From Phyto melanocephala (Eukaryota > Arthropoda > Insecta > Diptera > Rhinophoridae): a stretch of 64,000 nucleotides of DNA. A program made the position numbers and the translations under genes. Under the pieces are notes generated by a model. It saw nothing but the letters and a program-made list of their open reading frames with translations, made no database searches and was not told the origin of the DNA. Positions 48,169 through 60,571 of this stretch are shown here, one piece after another. Numbering within the stretch: the stretch's first letter is position 1; each line of letters begins with the position of its first letter. The DNA lies in NCBI GenBank assembly GCA_941918925.1, contig OW799237.1, positions 6,801,201 to 6,865,200 of the forward strand, read 5' to 3'.

Positions 48169-51100
48169 ATGAGTTTTCATAGTCGTAGTTCTAGTGAGGT
48201 GGAGACCACGCCTTATGGAGAAATTATACCAGTATTTCAAAAGAGATTTGAAGATTTTGAATTTTCTGATGTTAAAGAGGAAGTGCGTCATCTATTCAAT
48301 GACAACGAATTTGATTACATTGCAAAAGAGGTAGTAAACTCTTTTGGAAGCACAATTCTTCAATAACATTTTTTAAATACATCCTTTTTACAGTCAGGTA
48401 ATGCTCAGGTTTTTCATTTAATATGGGTTTTACAAGAGAAGTCAGACGAGCAGGTTAATAAATTTTTTGATGCCATAAAGAATGACTACAAATGGATTGT
48501 AGATGATATTAAGACTGAAGCCAATAATCATAGTGAGGATACAACGAACTATTTGGAAAAATTAAAATCAATACAAAGAGATTTTCAAAATCACACAGAC
48601 TATAATGTGCATCGTACAACGCAAGTAATATATAAGAGAATTTTATGGTATATTGCACTTATTTATTTGGATTTTTTTCTTTTTCAGTACTTAACCTTAC
48701 GCTCTGCTTTACGCAGACTCAATCCGAAAATGGGCCTTAATAGTGTAGTCCTTTTGGGCGATTTGGGTAGTGGTAAAAAATGGCTGTCCTTGGATGTCTG
48801 TTCTGATTTTGGCGTTCTAAAACGTATGAAATTTAAAATATTTTGGATCGATTGTGCCAACTGTACTTCTAACCAGGAAGACTACAAAGCTTTACAAATC
48901 CTTATGATCAAATTAAATCCACTCCATCAACTCGATGATGCCAATAATTATGAAAGTTTTCTGCGCCTCAAGGAACAAATAAAACTTCATTTGCGTTCTA
49001 AAGAAAACAACGATTGTCTACTAGTCTTGGCCAATGTGCAAAATGTTAAGTGTCAGGAGGCCTTCAATTTAGGCTGTAAACGTTTAATTATAACGCGTAA
49101 TAAAAAAGTCAGCGATTCCCTATCGCCAAAACTTAATATACACTTAACGCTCGACGAAGGTTTAAGTGTTAGGGAATTTCATCTTTTACTTGACAAGTAT
49201 ATATGCAATCGCTATAACTGGCGTAAGGACAGAGGCGATTTGGCAGACGACATCTATCATATGAGCCAAGGTGATCCGTATATGTTGAGTATCATAGCAA
49301 GAAATATACGAGAAAAGAAATCCAATTGGTTGGAGTGCATAAAAAATATCAACAATTTTCAGTGAGTTTTAAATGTTTGAATAAATGGAGAAAAAATATT
49401 GTATGTATGTATTCTTTCTTTATTATCCATTTCATAGAATTCCAGATGTTAAGCTTCAACGTTATATAGAAAAATCTTTGCTGATTCTTAACTCTTATCA
49501 ATTACAATTGTTTGCTGTATTTGCCGTGTTTCCCTATTGTGCTCAAATACCAGTTAAGGTGACCATGCAAAAAACAATTTTTCTATAAAAAAATTGTTCT
49601 TGAACTTTTCTTAACAAAATATTTTTTTAATTTCATATATTATTTTTGCAGCTACTAGCTTTCCTCTGGAATAAAAAGCTCTATGAAGCTGAGCAAATCG
49701 TTAGTAAATTTCACATTAACTCGTTTCTACAAAAGAAAATACTCGAAGACAATGATACAATAGTGTGTAAAATAAAATTTGTCTATAGTTCTTATATAAA
49801 AAATTGCAACAAAATGCAACAACTTATAGATCCATCAGACTTGCATAATAAAATAATCGAATACTATCAGTAAGGTCTAAGCAATTGTATATTGTTTTTA
49901 TACACTAAATATATCATTTCTTTAGGGTTGAGCAACACTTAAATGTTCGCAAAGATGTGGATATGGACTTTGATTGCCATGATGGTTATTTTTTCCGTTG
50001 CATTGGTTATCATTTGTACTGGTCTAATAATCGTCACTTTTTCGCCAAGCTTTATAAGGATTTTGGTTTTTTGGGCCAGAAAATGCGAGCAGTGGGACTG
50101 AACAATACGATAGCCGATTTGCGTTTCTATGACAGTGAAATCTCTTTGGGTGATAGGCAGTATTCGTTTAAAAAACTAAAGGCATTTTTGGCCAAAGTCG
50201 AAGAGAAAATTATACATCATCGAGATTGTTGTTTGCTGCAATATGCTTTGCTTGCAGAGGATTCAATCAAGGAAATGGCATTGCAGCAAATAGAAAAGTT
50301 CCCCCATCGTTTGTGGTTTTCTGAAAGGTTAATAAATATAATTTTTTTTATTTAAGTACCTGCATTGACATTCATTCACATATTTTGTGGAAAATATCTA
50401 ATTTTTTCATTTAAACAATTTCAGAGGTCAATATCAACAGTGGCGTTTTATACTCAGCCTACCGCAACCGGCCAGAATAGTGCGTATTTTGGGCCAGGAT
50501 TTATGCATTGCCGTTTTGGCTGACAATAAAACATTTCTGATAGATTTGTCTTTGGATTCTCAGTGTAGCCGTTTGCAGCTAATGCAAAACGTTAATATTG
50601 TTGACATGCAAATTTTCGATAATAAAAATCATGTGCTAACCTTAGATCGTTATGGTCACTTGAAACTGTGGGATATTTCCGTGGAGAAAAGACGTATTAT
50701 AAATCATCGTCACAATGCAAAGGCCAACTTTAATGCCACTCCAACCTGCAAATCCACTCAAATTTGCTGCAAACAAAGTATAAATGATTACCTTACTTAC
50801 CGCGCCAACATACAAACATTTTACTTAGAAGTTGGCAATGATTCCAATTACACCCTGCTGGTTGCCCTAAATACCGGCATGTTGAAATTCTTTGATTGGA
50901 ATTTTGTCAACAAAGAATTTGAACAGAAATCCTATCAAATACCCCATAATACCTACATAAAGAAAATTCATAGTATTTGTAAAATAAAAACCCACTATAT
51001 GATTATCTATTACACGGATAGATGCAATATGAAAGCGATATTTTTGAAATGGCGTAATACAGAACAGGAATCAAAGGAATTTGTTTGGCCCCAAAACGCT

Positions 51101-54100
51101 AAGCTAGTGTATCATAAAGTTTATGGTGATAATGTGTTGTTGGTATTCGATAATATGATCGTACGTCTAGCGTTTACCTTTGAACCCACATTCGATGGCA
51201 AACATGAGATTCTTTACGAGAGTTCCCAATGTATCATTAATTGTGCCAAATTATTGTTGGACAATCAGTACGTAATGCTTGGCTCCGAAAAGGGGCTAAA
51301 AATATTTGATATTGCTAATGGCTTGGAGACACTGCAAAGAAGTGTTAGCGAGAATATAAGTTCGGTTGATAACTACGATTTGGATGATGACGAATTCAAG
51401 TCAATGATTGTTTGTGGCTGTAGCAATAAGAATATTGTTTATATTTTTGGCCTACGTTTGGCTCACGACCAAACACTGGTTTGGGAGCACAGTTCGCTTA
51501 ATCAGCTGGAGGAGTTGACCCATTTGGAACAGCTGAAAAATACCAGATTTGTGGGCCACACATTGTTTGATGTCAGCGAGGAGGATGACACTTTGTATGC
51601 GGTGGATTCTCATAATAGGGTAAGTTATTATATTTTTTTGCTTTTTATTAATTTTTTTATAGAAACCATTCTAGGCCAAGTACATGAATATGTACTATAT
51701 GTATTACAAAGCAATGAATTCAATACGCATACATATTTACAATATAAAAAAGTAAAGAAACATTATATCATAAGAAAAGTTATTATAAAATTAATAACGA
51801 TTTATCAATTTACTCGAATTTAATTTAATTGAATAATTTTTCGCAAATAATATTTTGACTACAATTAAGCGGTCATTATTGTAAGCCCAAAGAGTCTTAA
51901 TTTATTAAAATACTTTAGTTAAGTTCGACTACATAACTTAGAGTAAATTTTTAATATATTTTTTAATTTTCGACTTTTTACAAAACAAAGTAATACACTG
52001 ATTTCTTCAAAATTTTTATTTACAATAGATATTTAATGATTTTACTGGTTATAGTATATAAATTATCTATTTTTAGATAATTTATATAAATAATTTAAAA
52101 TTTTCGAAATTAAGTTCGAAAATTCGAACATAATTTTAAAACATTTAAAATCAATTATAATGAAATTCTGACTAAAGAAAATTATAATTTTTTAAGTTTG
52201 ATTAGATTTATTCGTAAACTTTAGAAATTTGTAAGCACTTTTAAACTTCTAAATTTAAAAAATATATATTTTAATAAAAAAAATATAACTTACAATTTAT
52301 TCTGCAAGTTTTTATTAAAAAAATAATTATTTATTTTTATACAATCAGCTTTCAATATAAAATTTTTACACTCTTTCGACATTCGAAGTTAAATTTGTAT
52401 CCTAAGTATTTTCAAGCAGCAAGAGAAAAGCTTTGTTTTTTTTAATTTTCCATATTCATATAACTTTATTTTTTTTAGATTCATCAAATCTGTCGTGCCG
52501 AAACTAAAAATTGGTCCATTATACCTCCACTAGATATTGGTGAGAAAGTTGTTGGCATTAATTGTTTTAAAAATTCCGTTATTGTGGCCTACGAAAATGG
52601 CGATATATATGATCTGCAACAAAAACGTTTAATTGTCAAGGCCAGCGATATAGTGCGTAAAGAATTCTTTTTGAAAACTCTGGACGACAATATATTAATC
52701 ACCTCGTCGGCTAAGCAGGTGACATATGTGAAACGTATGACAAATGAAAATGAAAAAAGGATTAATGTGTTAACAAAATATTGTAATATGTTTATGGGAA
52801 CGCATTTATTGATCATCAATAATTATGGCTGTTTGGTGGTAAGATTTGAAAAAAGTCTTATTTTTTTTTTAACAAATTAAAAACTATTTATTAATTATTT
52901 TAAATATATTTTTCATTCTAGCTTGTTGATTGTGAAAATAATTTTGAATATTCTATTGCTATTTATCCTTATAATCCTTTGGCTTCTTGTGACTTGAAGG
53001 ATAATGTGCTATTTTTGGGATTTTCTAGTTATGCAGTGCATGTAAGTTCTTGTTTTTTTGCTGTTGTTGTGAAGTCAATAAATATTTCTACAACCTTTAA
53101 ACTTTTATAATTTACTTTTTTACATTTTACTTTTGTCTTATTTATTTTCTACAGTTTCTTTAAAATCTCTTTAAATTTTTTATAATTTGGTTTTGTAATC
53201 GTTCTCTAAGGTAAACAGTTCTTTGTAAACTTTTGCACGTGGTGACTTATAAAACAAACTAAAAGCACTTTATACCAGCATATTAATACCACCATCACCA
53301 CTTAACCATTAGAGAATATTAAATCTCGCCTAATAAGAGCAATACTTAAATGTTTAATATACATTTTTAAAAACAATTTAAATCAAAGGGTCTCATCCTA
53401 CAAAGCCGTTTCTTATACATATGTATGTATGTAGATATCTCACCTTAAAATGCACCAAAAAAATTAAAACCGTAAAGTGATTTTTATTAATTCTATTTAA
53501 CAAGGGTACAGTTAACTTAATGTTAATAGTTTAATAATTTAAAATTAATGATGAATAAATACTGGTACAAATAGAAGGGATCTTAGTAGAAGAAAATGAA
53601 GTGACTTATGACATCATTTTAGTGATGTGATATTAAATCATTAGCCATATTGAAACAAGTACTTTTCCATGTTCTCTACCTCATAAAAAATATTTTTTTT
53701 TTAATTTAGAACATTGTCGTTTCAAAAACCATTAGATTTAAAGATCTGCGAAACTACTTTTCAAACTAATTTTTTAACCACTAAATGTTTTCTTTGTATC
53801 TAATCAAATTCCTTTAAAAGTCTCTCAGAAATTATTTATTTATTTATATTCTTATCTCCCACTAGATTTATACAATGGAAAAAACCGCCGCTGGTTGTAT
53901 TGTATGTCACAAACGCTTCGAAATACCACCTTTAAAAGATGTACAAATAACTTGCTTAACTGCCTCCGATAATGGCAAACTTTTAGCCATTGGCCTTGAT
54001 CCTAGCGCCGATAATGGTTTGCGTTCGTGCGGCGACATTGAAATTTTTAAACTAAACGATCTCTATCAGCCACAATTGATCTACTGCCTTAAATCGCATG

Positions 54101-54777
54101 TTAAACCTATAAACGATATGATGTTTTCGCCTCAAAATGAGGTGCTTGTTAGTGTAGCTGAACAAATTTGCTTTTGGAACATTAACTATGCGGTCAATAA
54201 CCCGCTGGATATTGGCAGCAAAAAGAGACACAGTTCACGTTTCACCTCACAGAAAAGTGCCGAAGAAGTAGATTTTAAAGTCGATAGCCAGCAGCTGAGA
54301 CGGGAATGTTTTTTTAATTTAGAGCAAAATTTGTCAGTCTCCTATGAATTTCTACGTAAACACGTGCCTAATGGCAGTAATAACAACAGCATGCATCAAT
54401 CTCTTTGTTCGGATGATTTAAATGATGATAGTGTGTTTGATGACAGCGTGGGCAAAAATGATGATGAAAATATTTGGTCTTCTCTTGTGGGACCCAGCGA
54501 TAAACCGGAATTGTTAGCGTGCTTAAAGTTAGATGGCAATGAGGCCAAAAAAATTTTTGCCAATAAAAATTTCAGTCAATTCTATACCATTGATGATGAG
54601 GGTGTCTATTACAATCTTGAACGCATTAAACCAGCAGCGTCTGTCGCACCAGAAGATGTTGATACACCCGATAGTTGTTCGTCTTCCATAAATCTAGACT
54701 ATTTAGAAGTTCATCGTTTGTCTGTGGCTTCTTCCACTATGTCCGGTGCAGATGTGGTTGATACTGCCAATACATGA
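48169..54777 (+). CDS. Dark: Dark, Apaf-1-related killer (CARD, NB-ARC, WD40)
   Basis: Apoptosome scaffold that oligomerises and activates the initiator caspase Dronc. Ten coding exons: 48169-48330, 48394-48624, 48688-49361, 49438-49558, 49652-49869, 49926-50327, 50425-51619, 52479-52838, 52922-53041, 53866-54777. They join to 1464 codons plus TGA, close to Drosophila Dark (about 1440 aa, recalled). A CARD-like helical region occupies the first ~115 residues. The P-loop GDLGSGKKW is at 155-163, followed by a Walker-B-like strand [10 protein letters not shown] and a sensor-like RLIITR. Helical domains follow, and WD40-type beta repeats run from about residue 603 (for example [16 protein letters not shown] and ICFWNINY) to an acidic Ser/Asp-rich C-terminus. 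The ATG follows an acceptor-like AG, so a non-coding 5' exon is expected upstream. The Walker motifs depart from consensus (see findings). Confidence 0.92.
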
Positions 54778-55436
54778 CCTCTCAATCTAATTATTAAAGT
54801 GTTTTTCCAGCATCTAGTATCTTTCAAAGATTTTCTAACATCCTTTTTAATTTTTTCATGTTACTATTATTTAGTCATGTATTTATGCTTTTTTGATAAT
54901 GTGATATTTTCATGAAAAAAAATGCACGCACTCACAAAGGAAGTTTTCACAAAAAAAAAAAATTTAAAAAAAATTGCCCACTAGGCTAGAAATTGCAAAT
55001 AATATTAAATAAATTAATAGAAATTAGTTATGAACAAAGCTGTAAACTTCTTTAAGGCAAATTTTATTTATAATTTGGTTTTTTAAAAACATTTTGTAAT
55101 AATTTTTCAAACTGATTAAGTTTAAAGACGCAATCTTTTATACATCTACCTGCCTCTCTCTATACATATGTATGTATATGTCTCTCTTACTATATTTTTT
55201 TAATGTAAATTGAAATGTTTTGTATATAAATATACATACATACATGCATCAATATTAAATTTAGTTCTTCTTTTTCTTTATATTGATTCTAAATAAAATA
55301 TATATTTTTTATATATTTTTGAAAATTATAAAACTGTGTTTTATTGTAATTAAAAAGAATTGTTTGATAATTAAAGCCTTTTTGATTTACATATTTTAAA
55401 TTAGATTTTTTTTTTTTATTTGATTGAGATGTAAAA
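54778..55436. other. Dark 3' untranslated region and spacer
   Basis: AT-rich, with several AATAAA-type signals (for example at about 55006-55012) that could end the Dark transcript. Tandem TATGTATA runs near 55160-55245. No gene seen. Confidence 0.5.
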
Positions 55437-55438
55437 TA

Positions 55439-56742
55439 AAGGGTGTTTTTTAAGCCCGATAGAACTTGAAATTGTAAAAAATAACACAAAAAATTAAATC
55501 GTAATCAAAATTTTTTTTTTATTCGAAATATCAATACGTGCCATTAACATTTGAAAATGATTTCGGGCATATGGGCACCGCGGCTGTTCTTGACGAAGCG
55601 CATTCTGGACGTCCAATTTTGGGCCACTTTTTCGAGCACTGCTGGCCGTATGTCACGAATAACACGAACAATGCTGGCCTCCAAGGCGTCAATTGTTGCT
55701 GGTTTATCAGCATAAACCAGTGACTTCACGTAGCCCCACAGGAAATAATCGAGAGGTGTCAAATCGCACGACCTTGGAGGCCAATTGACAGGTCCATTTC
55801 TCGAAATCAACTTATCGCCAAATTTTGATTTCAATAAGTCGATGGTTGCGTTCGCCGTATGGCACGTAGCGCCATCCTGTTGAAACCACATCTCCTCCGG
55901 ATCAATGTCATCCATATTTTCAAACAAAAAATCATTGATCATGGTGCGGTAACGATCTCCATTGACCGTAACGCGAGCTCCGGCCTCATTTTTGAAGAAA
56001 TAAGGTCCGATGATGCCACCAGCGTGAAAACCGCACCAAACGGTGCATTTTTCTGGATGTAATGGAGTCTGTAGGGTCTCTTGTGGATTGGTCTCGCTCC
56101 ATATGCGGCAATTTTGCTTATTAACAAACCCGTTAAGCCAAAAATGCGCCTCATCGCTGAACACAATTTTACGATAAAACAACGGGTCAGTTGCCAACTG
56201 CTCTAGAGCCCAATCGGCGAAAGAACGACGCATATAATGGTCTCGTGGCTTCAATTCCTGCACCAGCTGGATCTTATACGGGTGTAGGCCGAGATCTTTG
56301 CGCAAAATTTTCCACGTAGTGGACGGACAGAGCCCCAATTCCTGCGACCGACGACGAATCGATAAATTTGGATCTTCTTCCACACTTTCGTTTACAGCGG
56401 CGATATTCTCTTCAGTACGCACATTCCTTCGACGTGTTGGTGTTATTGCATCCTCTAGAGAGTATGTGGTACGAAATCTATCCACAGTTCGACGAATGGC
56501 TTGTTCAGATGGACGATTATGTACGCCATAAAAATGACGAAGTCGTCTATAAGTTGCGCGAATCGACGACTGATTTTCAAAGTAAATTTGGATAATTTCG
56601 TAGCGTTTTTCAAGCGTGAGTCTATTCATGATGATTTGTCAGAGTATACTGAAACGATAAAAAAAATATTTCATCAAAATTTAATTTTTTTGTGTTACTT
56701 TTTACAATTTAAAGTTCTATCTAGCAAAAAAAAAACACCCTT
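55439..56742 (-). mobile_element. Full-length mariner-type DD41D element
   Basis: Bounded by inverted repeats of about 60 bp that start AAGGGTGTTTTTT and keep matching inward (GATAGAACTT, ATTGTAAAAA, AACACAAAAA). TA target duplications lie at 55437-55438 and 56743-56744. It carries one transposase gene on the minus strand. The arms differ at several positions and in the length of the T-run, so the copy is not brand new. It lies between Dark and the spt-like gene. Confidence 0.93.
55544..56629 (-). CDS. Mariner transposase, DD41D group, uninterrupted
   Basis: 361-residue frame with no stop or frameshift. The N-terminal half has two helix-turn-helix units (EKRYEIIQIYF near 7-17; LSIRRRSQELGL near 89-100). 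The catalytic core shows Asp159 in VFSDEAHFWLNG, Asp252 in WFQQDGATCHTA, and the third acidic residue in CDLTPLDYFLWG. Aligned on the mariner PDLAPSDY motif, the third residue is Asp294, giving 41 residues between the second and third aspartates. That spacing defines the DD41D group (rosa-like, recalled). The cut-and-paste mechanism is inferred from the family. Length is typical and the key residues are present, so the protein may still be functional. Confidence 0.92.
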   Translation of the reverse strand: MNRLTLEKRYEIIQIYFENQSSIRATYRRLRHFYGVHNRPSEQAIRRTVDRFRTTYSLEDAITPTRRRNVRTEENIAAVNESVEEDPNLSIRRRSQELGLCPSTTWKILRKDLGLHPYKIQLVQELKPRDHYMRRSFADWALEQLATDPLFYRKIVFSDEAHFWLNGFVNKQNCRIWSETNPQETLQTPLHPEKCTVWCGFHAGGIIGPYFFKNEAGARVTVNGDRYRTMINDFLFENMDDIDPEEMWFQQDGATCHTANATIDLLKSKFGDKLISRNGPVNWPPRSCDLTPLDYFLWGYVKSLVYADKPATIDALEASIVRVIRDIRPAVLEKVAQNWTSRMRFVKNSRGAHMPEIIFKC

Positions 56743-57028
56743 TAGTAACATTGGTAAATGCCAGGTAAAATCGCTTGTATGTGAAGTAACTCGTTCGCCG
56801 AATATTTCGAACATGGTTCGATAAGCACCCCCACCATTGACAAATTAAAACACGATATACCAAACACAATTGATTGTTCGTTTGAAAAATTAATTTAAAT
56901 TGTTTTGTTACGTTGTTTGATTGTGTAGTTGTTCATATTAAATTTTACCAAAAATAAAAAAAATGTAATTAAATAAGTTATAAAGAATTAAAACCATATA
57001 ACTCATTTTGGGCCACCTACAGGGGGTT

Positions 57029-57110
57029 ACTGCGTAATTCGATTCGAAGTAAAACATTTTCGAATTACATACAAATTCGAAAAGTTTTACTTTCGAATCG
57101 ATTTTAAGCA
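57029..57110. repeat. Long inverted repeat (hairpin)
   Basis: TTCGATTCGAAGTAAAAC and TTTTCGAATT at the left pair with AATTCGAAAA and GTTTTACTTTCGAATCGA at the right around a loop of about 7 bp. CTGC/GCAG closes the base. Likely a fold-back MITE. Confidence 0.7.
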
Positions 57111-57262
57111 GAAAATCACGTTAAGCAATCGCATTTCAAAAAGATTCAATAGTAGAAGAGTATATTGCCTTATTTTTCTTGATCCGCATATGCATGGATA
57201 TCTCTCTTACCCCCGGTCACCAAGGTGTTTTGATCTCACATTTAAACTATAAATGTTTCCTA

Positions 57263-57390
57263 GAACCAAATTACTGCATTCAAACGTAATCGAAATTTTA
57301 AATTCTTTTTAGAATCTATACCAAAAGTACAGCGTACTTTATCCTCCGAATGAAATTTCGATCGCAATCGAATGCCGTTAATTGCTCTAT
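57263..57390. mobile_element. Diverged copy of the 4708-type fold-back MITE
   Basis: AATTACTGCATTCAAACG and AATCGAAATTT at the left pair with AAATTTCGATCG and AATCGAATGCCGTTAATT at the right. The outer edge TATGGGGGCC recalls GGGGCC of the first copy. Confidence 0.6.
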
Positions 57391-57805
57391 GGGGGCCTTA
57401 AATTCTCTAAATGTAAATAAAATGTTAAAAAATATATATTTATTTGAAACGTATGCTTTATTAAAATTATACACAAATTATAAAAGAAAGAAAAAAATTT
57501 AAACACAAACATAACTGTTTTAACATCAAAATTGCAAATTTTCATTAATACATTCTTAATAACTAAAACGTTTTTTTTTTCGTAATAAAAATTTTTTTTA
57601 TATATTTTTTTTTTGTGATACACTAATTAAAAAAAAATTAAAAACCAAAATAAATTTTTGAATACAAATTAACGAATACACATTAAAATGTGTAAACACA
57701 AATAACGAAAAATACTTTCATTAAATAATTAAAAATTTAATTTAAAGTGCTATACCAAAAATGTAACAATGAGGAGTAAGTTAACTTTGTTGTTAAAATA
57801 ATACT

Positions 57806-60571
57806 TTAATTAAGCGCATGTTTAGATAAATTCGAGGATATGTCAGTTAATTGATCGAGAATTTCTAAAAAAAAATAAAAAAAGACAGGTTAAAACAAAA
57901 GTTAAATCATTATTTATTATAATATTTAATTTACCACTTATTTGTAAACTGTCCGAATTATTTTTGTATGCACTGTAGATTTGTTCGCTTTCGTTGTATT
58001 TTTGACGCTTAAATAAAGCGGTACGCAAACTTTCCTCTAAAAACAAATGAAATTATATTAGCAGATACTAAAAATTACAAATAAGTCAATTGTTACAAAT
58101 TGTTATGAGAAAATTAAGTTTACTTATAAAACTACTTACTTCTACGCAAACTACTGCGTTGTGTTTGCGGGCCTGGCAAGTTTTTAATAGTCCCAGTGGA
58201 GGGACTATTTTTTTGATAGTTTTGGTTTTTATTATTTTCTATTTTAGAATTTCTAGCTGCTGGTTGATTTAAGGACACCTTTGAGTAGTTTGCCTTTAAG
58301 GAATCATTCGATAAACGTTGTTGTCTTCGATTTTTCATTGTAGTATTGTTATTATAAAGTATACTTTGTATAGAGGGTGATATGCCGATAGAGGAAAACA
58401 TTATCTGTGAATCATTCAATCCATCAGATATTAGAAACACTTGCGATTTATTGCTTGCGTCTTTAGCTCTTTTGTCACCCAATTCATTAATAAATTTACG
58501 TAAAATACAACGTAATATTTTAAAACGCTTAAGCACCCTTTGTGGTTCCACTTGCTGCTGTGATGTACATTTCAAAACAGCTTGACATTCTTGCAGCATT
58601 AGAGAAAATTTCTTAAATAAATCCAATCTGTCCGCTTCTTTTTGCAATTCTTTGTTATTAACTGGCATTTGAAAGTGCTCATAAAGGAATTCAGCCATTT
58701 TTATTATGTCCTCTAAAGAATCTTTGTTATAATCCTTATCATTCTCTTTTATAACTTGAGTTAATAGTTCAAAATAACAGGAAGCAAAAGCTTGACTATC
58801 GATTATTTCTTGTATGGCATTCTTAAAAATTGATACTTCCTCATTAAAATGTTGTTCCAAAAGTTTGGCAACGATATCAGAAGAGCCCTTAGATTGTAGG
58901 GAAGGTATAATGCAGGAATCTAAGCATTCAAATGAAGCTAAACAGCTGCGTACAATGGTTTTAACTAGAAAGTAATGAATTCGATTTTTTTTTAATTAAG
59001 GAAATCAACCCTTGAAATCTTTTTTGTATTATAAATGAGAAAAAATAATTGTTAAAAGTCATTGTTATATATTGTTTCAACCTATTAAATTGTTTTAATG
59101 AAATCTTTGGCGATAGGAAAAACAAGACATAAGTAAATTTTTTTTTTTTTAATAGGAGAGCACTTAAAGTTTTGAGTTGATTTTTAAAAATTAATTCCCT
59201 TATAAGTAATGTCATTTATATTAATTCTGCACTATACATATTAAAAAATTAAATTAATTAAAACTAAGTTAAAATAATTTTTAATTTGAGATGATATTTT
59301 TTTCTTTATAAAAATATTAGCTTATGTCGATTTAAGCAGTTTTTCTTTTTTGGCACAGAAATATTAAAAAAAAATTCCCAATACATAAAGAAAATTTTTA
59401 TTTAGGAGAGGTTCCAAACTTTACAAAATATTAATTATAAAGTTTAATTAAACTTACCTTTCACATTTGGCGCAAATGCTATCGCAAATATACCTATCTG
59501 TGTTGTTCTATCTATATTGACATCAAAATCAGCTATCAATTCGTCCAACTCCTGATTGTCGGCATCATGCTCTCGTATAAAATTTCGCAATCTATCTATG
59601 GAGAACTTTTGAAAATCTAAAAAACTAGTATAGACCAATCGTAAAAGTGCTTCATTGATATAATCCTCCAACTGATAGAGAGCATTTTCCAAAGAAATGG
59701 CTTTCACTTTACGATCACTATCATTTAGTGATGCTCCTGGCAAGATGCCAGCCGCACACTCTTCCTGAAATGCCATGCATTCGCGTACGACTTTTTGACA
59801 CAAGGCACTCAAAGCATTTTTGTCCTGCTTTAATGCCACATTGGCAAATGCCAATGTATGGCTGAGCACCAAATTAACTACAGAGCGTATTTTTTGACTG
59901 GCAAACATGGCCTGAGCCTGACTTTCAGCTACATTTACACATTTTTGTGTAATATTTGTTTCAGACTCATCTCTGTAGCTGCTGTATGGAGATAAAAGGT
60001 CGAATACGGTATCCATAAGTTCTACAAATGATTTCTCTTCGAGTGTTGTGGCCATTTTGATGTCAGTTGCTGTCAAGGATTTAAGACAAGAATGCAGGCG
60101 ATCTAAGCACCAGTGTATACGATCTAAGAAATGTTGACGTGAAGACTTAATAAAAAAGAAAATTATTTAAAAAAAATTGGTCAAAAAATTATGCTTTCGC
60201 CGTGTTTATTTACCGAAATGGCAGCGCCCTGTTGATCCTCTGCCTTTATAGTATTTTCCATATGCTTAATGCAGGTGACAATTTGTGTTAAACATAAATA
60301 TACACATTCAACTTGATCATCTCGATCATTTTTATTTTTTTCATGCAACAGCGACAAAAATGTGTGCAAATTTTGTGAAAAGTTTAAGAATTCCGAGCAA
60401 AACGTCTAAAAAGAAATTTATTAAAAAACAAAATAAAATTAAGAAATTTCAAATGAGAATACTTACATTAAGCCAGGACAATCTGGTATTTTGTATACTG
60501 ATATATCCTTTGTTCAATATATTTCGGCACTTGATTAATTGTCTTTTTAATTCTTCATTGTAATTATCCAT
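57806..60571 (-). CDS. spt: Serendipity-alpha family protein (spitting image-like)
   Basis: Actin-regulating protein of the vinculin/alpha-catenin-like Serendipity-alpha family. The founder organises cortical actin during cellularisation, and the broader paralogue in Drosophila is, as I recall, spitting image (CG8247). Six exons read on the minus strand: 60467-60571, 60214-60405, 59458-60145, 58140-58964, 57935-58036, 57806-57864. They join in phase to 656 codons plus TAA. The opening has an RLSWLNTFCSEFLNF segment matching the family (recalled as WLNEFCATFLDF). Long amphipathic helices follow (HWCLDRLHSCLKSL, TTLEEKSFVELMDTVF). Residues near 500-580 are a polar Asn/Ser/Gln-rich linker. The internal Met at 60076 is not the start, because two upstream exons continue the frame. 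The next gene, an SMAP ArfGAP, is its Drosophila neighbour by CG number (CG8243/CG8247, recalled), which supports the paralogue call. Confidence 0.85.

Noticed and set aside
51620..51823. Extension of Dark exon 7 to the in-frame stop at 51823
   Set aside because: A good donor (AGG|GTAAG) ends the exon at 51619 and the WD40 frame resumes at 52479; the extension is AT-rich intron sequence.
55538..56824. Plus-strand open frames of 60-107 aa across the mariner element
   Set aside because: Antisense shadows of the transposase gene.
59444..60076. Start of the Serendipity-alpha-like protein at the internal Met
   Set aside because: The frame is open upstream to an acceptor at 60146, and two further exons with conserved N-terminal sequence join in phase.
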